Below, piece by piece: positions 53,429 to 62,113 of a stretch of DNA of 64,000 bases (the first letter of the stretch is position 1; each line of letters opens with the position of its first letter). This DNA is from Mucilaginibacter flavidus (GTDB lineage Bacteria > Bacteroidota > Bacteroidia > Sphingobacteriales > Sphingobacteriaceae). Below the pieces are notes generated by a model. It searched no databases. It worked only from the letters and a program-made list of their open reading frames with translations, and was not told the origin of the DNA. A program made the position numbers and the translations under genes. The DNA lies in contig NZ_JAMXOE010000004.1 in assembly GCF_024055575.1 (NCBI RefSeq), positions 124,001 through 188,000 of the forward strand. Reading direction: 5' to 3'.

Positions 53429-55681
53429 ATGAAATTCAAATACCTGCGTGTTAGTATAATTACCCCGCTTGCACTTTGCCTGTTGGTGCCGTTTGGTACG
53501 CTTGCTCAAAACAAACAATTGTATACTAGCCTGGAAGATGCCCTGCAATCTGCCGGCAAACTATCTGGCAACCCGGGCCCGCAAAGCGTTAACTGGACTG
53601 ATGGCGGCAATAAATACTCGTTTATCAATAATGATGAGATCCGCTCGATGGATGCACGCACGCAAAAGGATGAGCTGGTATTCACCAACAAAGGGCTGAA
53701 GTTGCCGGGCACAAATGAAGATTTTAATTATGAGTCGTTCCAATGGTCGCATGATTCGAAGCATTTGGTTTTTAAAACTAATTTCAGGCCCATTTACCGC
53801 AGGTCGGGTATAGCTGATTATTTTATTTATGATATCGGCAGCAAACAATTAAAGCAGGCAGCCAAGGATGCCCGTTCGGCAGAGTTATCGCCAGATGGCT
53901 CGAAGGTAGGCATGGAGCGCAATGGCAATATGTTTGTTTACAACTTCGCGACAGCAAAAGAAACGCAGCTAACCAACGACCAAACCGACGAACACGGCAC
54001 CTTTAACGGCCATTACGATTGGGTTTACGAGGAAGAGTTTGGCCAGGCGCAGGCATGGAACTGGTCGCCGGATAATAAGTACATGGCTTTCTGGCAGTTC
54101 GATGAGCGCAAAGTACCCGATTTCCAAATGAGCAACTTTGAAGGCATGCACCCCGAGCAGGTGCATATCTCCATCCCGCAGGTGGGCGACCCAAACCCAT
54201 CGGTTAAAATTGGTGTTGTTGATGTGGAATCGGGCAAAAAGGTCTGGCTTACGCCCGATGAAACCGGTGATTTTTATATCCCCCGCATTTACTGGACGAG
54301 CACGCCTGATGTTATCGCACTAATGACGCTTAACCGCGCTCAAAACCACATGAAGTTGTATTTCTTCAATGTAAAAACAGGCGATCATCATGTGGTGCTG
54401 GAAGAGCAGAACAAAACCTGGGTAGCCATATTTAACTTTTATACCAACGTTAATGATATGATCTACTTCCCCGAGAAATCGAAAGAGTTTTTCTGGGTGT
54501 CTGACCGTTCGGGGTATTACCATATTTATCGTTACGGTTACGATGGCAAGCAGATAAACCAGGTAACCAGCGGCAATTGGGATATGATAAAGGTTACGGG
54601 TATTGATGCGGACGCAAAGAAAATATACTACCTGTCGGCCGAAACCGGCGGGTTGAACCAGGAACTCTGGACGATTAATTTTGACGGCAGTAGCAAGAAA
54701 AAGTTGTCGACGGTGAGCGGGTATCATGATATCAATATGTCGCCAAATACTAAATACTTTTTAGATACCTACAGCAACAAAACAACGCCCACGCATGTAG
54801 CTCTTGATGATGACAAAGGCAAAGTGCTGAAAATGCTGGAAGATAACCACGCTGTTGATGAATTTGTAAAAACGCATGCTTACTCGCCGCAGGAGCAATT
54901 CGAGTTTGCTGCCAGCGATGGTACCCGGCTTGATGGCTATTACATCAAACCTTTTAATTACGACCCGAATAAAAAATACCCACTGGTGATGACCGTTTAT
55001 GGCGGCCCCGAGTCGCATGATATTTTTGACAATTTTGCAACCGATACCTGGGCGCAGTGGCTGGCACAAAACGGCTACATTGTGGCCAATGTAAACAACC
55101 GTGGCATCGCGAATTATGGCAGCGCATTTATGAAATCGGTATACAAGCAACTTGGCAAACTGGAAAGCAGCGACTTTGTCGACCTGGCTAAATTCCTGGT
55201 AGGCAAAGGCATAGTTGATCCCAATAACATGGCAATTATGGGCACCAGCTATGGCGGTTTCAGCACAACTTACACATTGCTTACTCATCCCGGTGTGTTT
55301 AAAGTGGGCATAGCCAACTCCCCGGTTACCGACTGGCGTTTATATGACGATGTTTACACCGAACGTTACATGGCGCCGTTAAATGAAAATGAGGAAGGCT
55401 ACAAGACCAGTTCAGTCATCGGCTACGCCAAAAACCTGCAGGACCACTTGTTAGTGATACACTCCATGAGCGATGATAACGTGCACCCGGCCAATACCAT
55501 GCAGTTGTTAACCGCTTTAACCAATGCCGGTAAAGACGCAGAACTACGTATCTATCCGCCAGGAGCACATGGCGCAGCATACAACTGGGAAAGCTATAAG
55601 CTAATACAAAATGTAAGCTTCCAGTTTTTGGAGAAGAATTTGAAAGGGAAAAATGCGGAGGTGAATTTGAACGGGAAGTAA
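53429..55681 (+). CDS. S9 family dipeptidyl-peptidase IV-like protein
   Basis: 750 residues with signal peptide (PLALCLLVPFGTLAQ). An N-terminal beta-propeller (about 50-500) is followed by a C-terminal alpha/beta hydrolase. The catalytic Ser is in GTSYGGFS, the Asp in MSDDNVHPAN and the His in GAHGAAY. These enzymes release dipeptides in the periplasm. The ATG at 53429 gives the signal peptide; an upstream frame extension is unsupported. Confidence 0.93.
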   Translation: MKFKYLRVSIITPLALCLLVPFGTLAQNKQLYTSLEDALQSAGKLSGNPGPQSVNWTDGGNKYSFINNDEIRSMDARTQKDELVFTNKGLKLPGTNEDFNYESFQWSHDSKHLVFKTNFRPIYRRSGIADYFIYDIGSKQLKQAAKDARSAELSPDGSKVGMERNGNMFVYNFATAKETQLTNDQTDEHGTFNGHYDWVYEEEFGQAQAWNWSPDNKYMAFWQFDERKVPDFQMSNFEGMHPEQVHISIPQVGDPNPSVKIGVVDVESGKKVWLTPDETGDFYIPRIYWTSTPDVIALMTLNRAQNHMKLYFFNVKTGDHHVVLEEQNKTWVAIFNFYTNVNDMIYFPEKSKEFFWVSDRSGYYHIYRYGYDGKQINQVTSGNWDMIKVTGIDADAKKIYYLSAETGGLNQELWTINFDGSSKKKLSTVSGYHDINMSPNTKYFLDTYSNKTTPTHVALDDDKGKVLKMLEDNHAVDEFVKTHAYSPQEQFEFAASDGTRLDGYYIKPFNYDPNKKYPLVMTVYGGPESHDIFDNFATDTWAQWLAQNGYIVANVNNRGIANYGSAFMKSVYKQLGKLESSDFVDLAKFLVGKGIVDPNNMAIMGTSYGGFSTTYTLLTHPGVFKVGIANSPVTDWRLYDDVYTERYMAPLNENEEGYKTSSVIGYAKNLQDHLLVIHSMSDDNVHPANTMQLLTALTNAGKDAELRIYPPGAHGAAYNWESYKLIQNVSFQFLEKNLKGKNAEVNLNGK

Positions 55682-55736
55682 TTTGATTTCGGATGTCGGA
55701 TGTTCGATGTCGGAATTTTTTAAAGGAACCTGAAGG

Positions 55737-55790
55737 GGTGTCCGTCCGTCCGGTGGAGACGTGTCTGTAGTGGACGGCCGGACACCCGGA
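55737..55790. repeat. (GTCC)n inverted hairpin, copy 1
   Basis: GTGTCCGTCCGTCCGG...CCGGACACCC around a variable loop. Four other copies lie at 60890-61718. Confidence 0.7.
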
Positions 55791-55802
55791 CTCTCTCAAA
55801 AT

Positions 55803-55924
55803 TTGTCATTGCGAGCGAGGAACGAGGGCGGCAACCGCGAAATTTACAGAGCGGGCTGCATAGTTCTACACCGTTCTAGCCGCCCTGTAAAGTTCGCGGT
55901 TGCCGCGCTGCGCTCGCAATGACA
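55803..55924. repeat. GTCATTGCGAGC inverted repeat, copy 4 (variant interior)
   Basis: Arms TTTGTCATTGCGAGC and GCTCGCAATGACAA, with an extended inner stem (GGCGGCAACCGCGAA/TTCGCGGTTGCCGCG). The interior differs from copies 2, 3 and 5. Confidence 0.7.
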
Positions 55925-56005
55925 ATGGATTAGAATTTAGTTGTCAACGCAAGCCAATTTTTCCACAAATCCGAAATCGAACATCCGAAATCCGACATTC
56001 AGCAT

Positions 56006-56013
56006 TAACTTTG
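56006..56013 (+). promoter_or_regulatory. TAnnTTTG -7 promoter box of dnaE
   Basis: TAACTTTG, 29 bases before the ATG at 56043. A weak Shine-Dalgarno (CAAGGAAAAG) follows. Confidence 0.55.
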
Positions 56014-56042
56014 CTATCTTCACTCAAGGAAAAGAATAGACG

Positions 56043-59000
56043 ATGCCCGATTTCTCTCACTTACACGTTCATACCCAATTTTCACTGCTCGACGGTGCTG
56101 CCGATATATCCAAACTATACAAAAAAGCAGCTGCCGATGGCATGAAAGCCCTGGCAATTACCGACCATGGCAATATGTTCGGCGTGTTTAAATTTGTGGC
56201 CGAGGCGGGTAAACACAACGTGAAACCTATTGTGGGTTGTGAGTTTTACGTGGTTGATGATCGCCATAAAAAACAATTCACCAAAGAGAAAAAGGATAAG
56301 CGTTTCCACCAGTTGATGCTGGCTAAAAATCCCGAAGGTTATAAAAACCTGGTGAAATTATGCTCTGCCGGCTACATGGAAGGGTTGTACAGCAAATGGC
56401 CGCGTATTGATAAGGAGCTCATATTAAAACATCATAAAGGCCTAATAGCCACTACCTGCTGCCTCGGTGCATCGGTGCCGCAGGCTATTTTACGTGGTAC
56501 CGAAGAAGAAGCCGAGATCGAATTTAAATGGTGGCTCGACCTTTTTGGCGAAGACTACTACATCGAGATGCAGCGCCACGATATCCCCGAACAAAATACG
56601 GTGAATGCGGTACTGATGAAGTTCGCCAAAAAATATAATGTGAAGATGATCTGCTCGAATGATTCGCACTACGTGGATCAGCAGGACTCAAACGCACACG
56701 ATATTTTGCTTTGCGTAAACACCGGCGATATGCAAAGCACGCCCATAGCTACTGATGAAGAAGGCGGCAAAGGCTATCGCTTCGGTTTCCCTAACGACCA
56801 GTTTTATTTTAAAACACAGGCCGAAATGGGTAAGCTGTTCCATGATGTGCCGGAATCGCTTGATAACACCAACGAGATTGTTGATAAGGTGGAGGTTTTA
56901 AAGCTTAAACGCGACATCCTGCTGCCCAACTATGTTATCCCCCCTGAATTTAAGATACACGGCGACAGTGTTGCCGATGCGGATACCCTTAACCAGTGGG
57001 AATACCTTAAAGATTTAACCTTTAAAGGCGCCAAAGAGCGTTATATCGATATAGATGCCGAAACGGAAGAGCGTATCAACTTTGAGCTGTTTACTATCCG
57101 TACCATGGGTTTTGCCGGCTACTTCCTTATCGTTGCCGACTTTATTCGTGCAGGAAGGGATATGGGCGTGTTCATTGGCCCTGGTCGTGGTTCGGCTGCC
57201 GGTTCGGTGGTTGCGTATTGCACGGGTATCACTAACATCGACCCGATGAAGTACAACCTCCTGTTCGAGAGGTTTTTGAACCCCGACCGTAAGTCGATGC
57301 CCGATATTGATACGGACTTTGATGATGCAGGTCGGCAGAAGGTTATTGACTACGTGGTTGATAAGTACGGTAAAAACCAGGTGGCGCAGATCATTACCTA
57401 TGGTTCCATGGCTGCGCGTACCAGTATACAGGACGTTGGCCGCGTACTGGATATGCCGCTATCCGAAATGAACGCCATTAAAAAGCTTGTTCCGGATACA
57501 TTGGGCATCACCCTGAAAGATGCCATTGAACAGGTGCCTGAGTTAAAAGAAATATTAAAAGGTAACGACCTGCGTGCCCAGGTACTGCGCGAAGCTGAAA
57601 AGCTGGAAGGATCAGTGCGTAACACAGGTGTGCATGCTGCGGGTATCATCATTGCGCCTTACGATTTAACAGACATTGTTCCTGTTGCGGTAGCAAAAGA
57701 TAGTGATCTGCTGGTTACCCAGTACGATGGTCGTGTAATTGAGGATGCAGGCGTTATTAAGATGGATTTTTTGGGATTAAAGACCCTTACCATTTTAAAG
57801 GATGCCCTGCGGATGATCAAACAGAATCATGGTGTTGTTATCGATATAGATTACATCCCGCTGGACGATAAGGAGACTTTTGAATTGTACCAACGCGGCG
57901 ATACCAACGGTACCTTCCAGTTTGAAAGTGATGGTATGCAAATGTACCTGCGCGAGCTGAAGCCGGATAAGTTTGAGGATTTAATTGCCATGAACGCGCT
58001 TTACCGCCCGGGCCCTATTGAGTACATCCCTAACTTCATCAGCCGTAAGCATGGCCGGGAGCCGATAACGTTTGACTTACCTGACATGGAGGAATACCTG
58101 GGCGAAACCTATGGTATTACCGTGTACCAGGAACAGGTGATGCTTTTATCGCAAAAACTGGCAGGCTTCAGCAAGGGCGATGCCGACGTTTTGCGTAAGG
58201 CAATGGGTAAGAAGCAGATTGAGATACTGAACAAAATGGAGTCCCAGTTTATGGATGGGGCGGCTACCAAGGGTCACCCCAAAGATAAGCTTACCAAAAT
58301 TTGGACCGACTGGAAGGCATTTGCCCAGTACGCGTTCAATAAATCGCACTCTACCTGTTATGCGTTTGTGGCCTATCAAACAGCCTATCTTAAAGCGCAT
58401 TACCCATCCGAATACATGGCGGCGGTTTTAAACAACCAGAACAACATGGAAAAGATCACCTTTTTTATGGAGGAATGCCGCCGCATGGGTGTACAGGTGC
58501 TAGGCCCGGATATCAACGAAAGCGATATGGCTTTTGCCGTTAACAGCAAGGGGCAGATCCGTTTTGGGCTAACAGGTGTTAAAGGGGTGGGCGATAAGGC
58601 TGTTGAAAGCATCATTGAAGAACGAAACGAGCGCGGCCCTTATAAATCGGTATACGATTTCGCGCAGCGGAGCAATACCCGGAGCGTTAATCGTAAATCG
58701 TACGAAAACCTGGTTTATGGCGGTGGCTTTGACGAGTTCGGCTTAAACCGCGCCCAGTTTTTTGCCAAGACGGAAAATGGTGTGTTAACAGGGGTGGAGC
58801 GTTTGATAAAATACGCCAACGACTACCAGAACACCCAAAGCAGTTCGCAATCGTCGTTGTTTGGCGGGTCGGTGGCCTCGTATATTCCGGAGCCTGCCAT
58901 GCCGGAGGCCGAAGAATGGCCGCTGATTGAAAAGTTAAAATACGAGAAGGATGTAATCGGTATTTACCTTACCGGGCACCCGCTTGATAATTACAAGGTG

Positions 59001-59633
59001 GAGCTGGACCGCTTTTGCAACAGCACGATCAGCGATTTGAAGATGATGCAAAAAGCACGCTCAGGCGAAGGCGGCGAAGAGCTGATGGCACAATTTGCAG
59101 CACTGCGCCGCAAGGGGGAAATATGTATTGGCGGCCTGGTAGGCAACGTTCAGCATAAAATGACTAAAACTGGCAAACCGTTCGGCACATTTGTTTTGGA
59201 GGATTATAACGAATCGTACGAGTTTGCGCTGTTTGGCGATGATTATGTGAAGTTCCGTAACATGATGATGGACGGATACTTCCTGCACCTGCGGGGCATC
59301 ATCGAAGAGAAATTCCGTCAGAAAGATAACTGGGATATGAAGATAACAGTAATGAGCCTGCTATCCGAAATGCGGGATAAGCTCACCAAATCGTTAACCG
59401 TTTGCCTGGAACTGAATGCCTTAAACAGCCGCCTGTTAAGCGATTTGCAAGGTCTTATAGACACCAACAATCAGAAATACCCGGTTAAAAACTGCACCCT
59501 CAAGTTTATGATAAAAGACAGGGAAGAGAACATGCTGGTTGAACTGCCCTCCAAAAACTTTAAAGTAAACCCAAGCGATGATTTAATGGCGGATATTTTT
59601 AGCTTGACGAATGTGCAGCCGGTGTTGAATTGA
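56043..59633 (+). CDS. dnaE: DNA polymerase III subunit alpha
   Basis: 1196 residues. Replicative polymerase. The PHP domain begins at FSHLHVHTQFSLLDGAADI and has metal-type motifs (ITDHGN, CSNDSHYVDQ). The palm has GPGRGSAAGS and the catalytic aspartates in PDIDTDFDD; the fingers hold GVTVYQEQVM-like TYGITVYQEQVML. A helix-hairpin-helix (VKGVGDKAVESI) and an OB fold (GGLVGNVQHKMTKTG) follow. DnaE1-type length. The proofreading exonuclease is a separate gene, not here. Confidence 0.98.
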   Translation: MPDFSHLHVHTQFSLLDGAADISKLYKKAAADGMKALAITDHGNMFGVFKFVAEAGKHNVKPIVGCEFYVVDDRHKKQFTKEKKDKRFHQLMLAKNPEGYKNLVKLCSAGYMEGLYSKWPRIDKELILKHHKGLIATTCCLGASVPQAILRGTEEEAEIEFKWWLDLFGEDYYIEMQRHDIPEQNTVNAVLMKFAKKYNVKMICSNDSHYVDQQDSNAHDILLCVNTGDMQSTPIATDEEGGKGYRFGFPNDQFYFKTQAEMGKLFHDVPESLDNTNEIVDKVEVLKLKRDILLPNYVIPPEFKIHGDSVADADTLNQWEYLKDLTFKGAKERYIDIDAETEERINFELFTIRTMGFAGYFLIVADFIRAGRDMGVFIGPGRGSAAGSVVAYCTGITNIDPMKYNLLFERFLNPDRKSMPDIDTDFDDAGRQKVIDYVVDKYGKNQVAQIITYGSMAARTSIQDVGRVLDMPLSEMNAIKKLVPDTLGITLKDAIEQVPELKEILKGNDLRAQVLREAEKLEGSVRNTGVHAAGIIIAPYDLTDIVPVAVAKDSDLLVTQYDGRVIEDAGVIKMDFLGLKTLTILKDALRMIKQNHGVVIDIDYIPLDDKETFELYQRGDTNGTFQFESDGMQMYLRELKPDKFEDLIAMNALYRPGPIEYIPNFISRKHGREPITFDLPDMEEYLGETYGITVYQEQVMLLSQKLAGFSKGDADVLRKAMGKKQIEILNKMESQFMDGAATKGHPKDKLTKIWTDWKAFAQYAFNKSHSTCYAFVAYQTAYLKAHYPSEYMAAVLNNQNNMEKITFFMEECRRMGVQVLGPDINESDMAFAVNSKGQIRFGLTGVKGVGDKAVESIIEERNERGPYKSVYDFAQRSNTRSVNRKSYENLVYGGGFDEFGLNRAQFFAKTENGVLTGVERLIKYANDYQNTQSSSQSSLFGGSVASYIPEPAMPEAEEWPLIEKLKYEKDVIGIYLTGHPLDNYKVELDRFCNSTISDLKMMQKARSGEGGEELMAQFAALRRKGEICIGGLVGNVQHKMTKTGKPFGTFVLEDYNESYEFALFGDDYVKFRNMMMDGYFLHLRGIIEEKFRQKDNWDMKITVMSLLSEMRDKLTKSLTVCLELNALNSRLLSDLQGLIDTNNQKYPVKNCTLKFMIKDREENMLVELPSKNFKVNPSDDLMADIFSLTNVQPVLN

Positions 59634-59675
59634 TTTGAAGATTTGATGATGTGAGAATTTGAAGATTATCAGGGA
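59634..59675. repeat. 8-base-period repeat downstream of dnaE
   Basis: GATTTGAA GATTTGAT GATGTGAG AATTTGAA GATTATC, one arm only. Confidence 0.5.
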
Positions 59676-59676
59676 T

Positions 59677-59853
59677 ATGGAAAAAGATGACCTATTAGAC
59701 GAAATCGACCCCTGGGGGGATGAAGCTTTTTTGAAAGAGTTACAAGGCCGACTTGATGATATTGAAAGCGGGAAAACTAAGGGGCTTTCATGGGAAGAAG
59801 TAACTCGCAGAGCCGAGGCTGAACTCAAAAAAATACGTAGTAGCTCGAAATAA
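59677..59853 (+). CDS. orphan addiction-module antitoxin-like protein
   Basis: About 58 residues from the ATG at 59677. The sequence has the layout of the unstable-antitoxin family (acidic helix, then IESGKTKGLSWEEVTRR). These are normally followed at once by a ParE/RelE toxin, but here the gene is followed by a dispersed repeat and no toxin frame is visible. It may be a remnant or a solitary antitoxin. Short length keeps confidence moderate. Confidence 0.65.
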   Translation: MEKDDLLDEIDPWGDEAFLKELQGRLDDIESGKTKGLSWEEVTRRAEAELKKIRSSSK

Positions 59854-59861
59854 CCCAACGC

Positions 59862-60030
59862 GCGTCATGGCGAGGAACGAAGCCATCTCTACGAAGGACA
59901 GTCAGGAACCTTTATGTTGAAGTGACCTTGCACCCGCGGACAGGAAACTATTGAGTTTATTACTTCGGTGCAGGCATTTGCTTAGAGATTGCTTCGGACG
60001 CGGTTGGAAGCAACCACGCTCGCAATGACG
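59862..60030. repeat. ~150-bp GTCATGGCGAGGAACGAAGC element, copy 5
   Basis: Left arm GCGTCATGGCGAGGAACGAA. Interior AGGACAGTCAGGAACC and CGCGGACAGGAAAC. The right arm ends in GCTCGCAATGACG. Arms are less perfect than in copies 2 and 3. Confidence 0.7.
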
Positions 60031-60042
60031 TGATTGTGATAT

Positions 60043-60798
60043 TTATTCGGTTCCAGGCCTTATAAACAACTCACCCCCCTTAATCCCTTCCTTCAAAAAC
60101 TTTTGATAACAATCCTTAATATAAAGCTCCATTTCGTAATCGGTAGCCTTATGGGCAAAGGCATAAGTTGGGCGGTATTGCACAACAAATGCCGAAAGCG
60201 TATCTCCTTTTAACCCGGTTACCCTTGCCACCAGGCCGTGACTAAACTTCTGGTTTACATAGTCGGTTTTTTCATCGCGCAGCAAAAGCTTGTTGAATTT
60301 GTAGGCACGGGTGCTTTTTTTGGTGAGGGCACGCACTAACGTTACTATATCAATACTAAGCAACTGGCTGGTGCCATTACCGCCCGATGGGACAAAAGCA
60401 TTAATAACCTTTGGCCCCTTGTAATTAAACTGTTTCGCGTAAAACTCCCGGTTTGCTGCTGAGTCCTTTTTAAAGTCGCGTTCACGATTGGAGCGTATGG
60501 TAACTTCGTTCAACACAATTTTGGCAGGCTCCAGCTCAATACGCAGGGTTTCCATGGTATTAGTCACCGGCAACTTAAAAGGTTTGTAGGTAAAGCAGGT
60601 TATTTTCAGGCTGTCAGTTGTGGATGCTGCGATACTGAAATCGCCAAGGATATTGGTAAATGCTATCTTACAGCCCACACGTACCATAGCGCCGTTAACG
60701 GGCAGTTTGGTATCTTTATCAAGCACCTTGCCTTTTATTTGCTGGCAGTAACAAAAGCCCGAAACGATCATAAAACTAAACAGCAGCAGGTATTTCAT
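60043..60798 (-). CDS. secreted protein with carboxypeptidase-regulatory-like domain
   Basis: About 251 residues with signal peptide (KYLLLFSFMIVSGFCYCQ). Residues about 20-100 are a CarboxypepD_reg-like beta-sandwich (IKGKVLDKDTKLPVNGAMV, TNILGDFSI). The rest (about 105-251) is a conserved Bacteroidota extension of unknown role. It lacks a TonB-dependent receptor barrel. Probably periplasmic or surface-exposed. The ATG at 60798 is used. Confidence 0.82.
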   Translation of the reverse strand: MKYLLLFSFMIVSGFCYCQQIKGKVLDKDTKLPVNGAMVRVGCKIAFTNILGDFSIAASTTDSLKITCFTYKPFKLPVTNTMETLRIELEPAKIVLNEVTIRSNRERDFKKDSAANREFYAKQFNYKGPKVINAFVPSGGNGTSQLLSIDIVTLVRALTKKSTRAYKFNKLLLRDEKTDYVNQKFSHGLVARVTGLKGDTLSAFVVQYRPTYAFAHKATDYEMELYIKDCYQKFLKEGIKGGELFIRPGTE

Positions 60799-60889
60799 AG
60801 AGTGGCAGTATGAGGTTGCAGGTTTATCATCCACCCAAAAATAACTATCGGCATCAAGCTAAATAATTGTTTAACAACATTTAACAGAT

Positions 60890-60942
60890 GGGATGTCCGT
60901 CCGTCCGCAGGAGAAGGGGCTCCGGCGGACGGACGGACACCC
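60890..60942. repeat. (GTCC)n inverted hairpin, copy 2
   Basis: GATGTCCGTCCGTCCG and CGGACGGACGGACACCC, loop about 20 bases. Confidence 0.7.
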
Positions 60943-61036
60943 ATGGGTTAAACCGGCAATTATCAGGGGAGCAAATCAAATTGTCACTAACTTACTTTAC
61001 AGTCATTTATTTCCCGGTGATATAACATGGCGGAAT

Positions 61037-61170
61037 TTGGCTAAAGCCGTATATTGTTATTTTATCTTTCCCGTTGGCTAAAGCCAGACGGCAATGAATT
61101 GAAAAAAATGTTTCATTGCCATCCCTTTTAAGGGACGGGACACGAACAACGCAATTGGGGCTTTAGCCAA
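61037..61170. repeat. TTGGCTAAAGCC repeat cluster with internal hairpins
   Basis: TTGGCTAAAGCC at 61037 and 61074 (direct) and GGCTTTAGCCAA at 61159 (inverted). Between them CGGCAATGAA/TTCATTGCC and CATCCCTTTTAAGGGACGGG form further stems. Confidence 0.65.
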
Positions 61171-61508
61171 AAACTGGAAGCGAAAATTTGATTTGCACCA
61201 ATTAACAGTCTTACAATCAATGTTCAAAAAATCCTAGCTGCCGTCACGTTGATATATTGTCAACTATTTCACCTGACAAATCACAAACAACAAATCTTTT
61301 TCGCGGTAAGAAACAAAACAACATTAAATTATACCGGTAATTTAAAAATACCCCTTCCTTACCCACTTACTACGTAAATAGTAAAGGACGGCTGTGGTGG
61401 ATGGCGAGAAATTAAAAATGAAACAGGAAGAAGTGTTTACTAACAAAATTAGTAAATATATTTATCTTTTCAAAGCATTATTTGATATTTATTTACTGCG
61501 ATAAAAAA

Positions 61509-61718
61509 CGTCCGTCCGGTTACCTGCCCTTGTATCTTTTGGACGGACGGACAGTTTACGGATATTTAATTGCGATACAATGCAGGGTGTCCGTCCGTCC
61601 GCAGGGACTGTAGTCTAACCGGACGGACGGACACCACGAACCGGCAATTTTCATCTTCCGGCCTTCATGCTGTCCGTCCGTCACAATATAGCCTTTCCCA
61701 CCTGGCGGACGGACACCC
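61509..61718. repeat. (GTCC)n inverted hairpins, copies 3 to 5
   Basis: Three successive hairpins (61509-61554, 61586-61635, 61670-61718), each with CGTCCGTCC-type and GGACGGACG-type arms and unrelated loops of 18-30 bases. Confidence 0.7.
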
Positions 61719-61755
61719 TCGGGGAAATCGCTTTTGAATATGTAAAATATCAGGT

Positions 61756-61896
61756 GGCTCCGCTGGAGCCTAAATATTCAGGACATTAATTCTATAAACA
61801 GGCGACTCCGCTGGAGTCCGGGCGGCATTATTCACAGCTCCAGCGGAGCTACCTGTTTATAGTCGAAATGTCTCAATAAAAGGCTCCAGCGGAGCC
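61756..61896. repeat. four 15-bp GGCTCCGCTGGAGCC-type palindromes
   Basis: At 61756-61770, 61804-61818, 61836-61850 and 61882-61896. The first two read CTCCGCTGGAG and the last two the reverse form CTCCAGCGGAG. The middle pair sits between AAACAGG and CCTGTTT, so they nest as one larger inverted unit. Confidence 0.7.
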
Positions 61897-62007
61897 CCCT
61901 GTTTTAAAAGCGATTCGCCTAGACGCCCCACGGATTAATATATCCCTCAACTTTTTTTTCTTTACTGACCTTCCCGACTTTCGGTGTTCTCAAAAATGCA
62001 ATCAAAA

Positions 62008-62040
62008 AAATCCGAAATCGAAATTCCGACATCCGAAACG
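62008..62040. repeat. heptad-period arm (AATCCGA family) upstream of glyS
   Basis: AATCCGA AATCGAA ATTCCGA CATCCGA AACG. Same unit family as the right arm before dnaE. No regular left partner is visible. Confidence 0.65.
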
Positions 62041-62098
62041 GCGCAGCCTTCTTTGAGCACCGTTGAAAACAAACAATAGCGAGAAAATCAAAAAAAAC

Positions 62099-62106
62099 TA
62101 TCTTTG
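62099..62106 (+). promoter_or_regulatory. TAnnTTTG -7 promoter box of glyS
   Basis: TATCTTTG, seven bases before the ATG at 62114. It lies inside the longer in-frame extension and so rules it out. Confidence 0.6.
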
Positions 62107-62113
62107 CGCTATT

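Larger units (their letters stand above)
55685..56000. repeat. heptad-period arms (GATGTCG family) enclosing two other repeats, upstream of dnaE
   Basis: Left arm GATTTCG GATGTCG GATGTTC GATGTCG (55685-55712). Right arm AAATCCG AAATCGA ACATCCG AAATCCG ACATTC (55967-56000). Between the arms lie a (GTCC)n hairpin and a GTCATTGCGAG element. The right arm ends five bases before the dnaE -7 box. Confidence 0.75.

Noticed and set aside
59677..59853. Complete toxin-antitoxin pair
   Set aside because: No toxin frame follows or precedes the antitoxin-like gene.
60893..61081. A 62-codon frame in the repeat field
   Set aside because: Its first 20 codons are a (GTCC)n hairpin and the rest a dispersed repeat.
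60799..62113. CRISPR array
   Set aside because: Repeats are palindromic and short with irregular spacing and no constant spacer length; no cas genes anywhere in the window.
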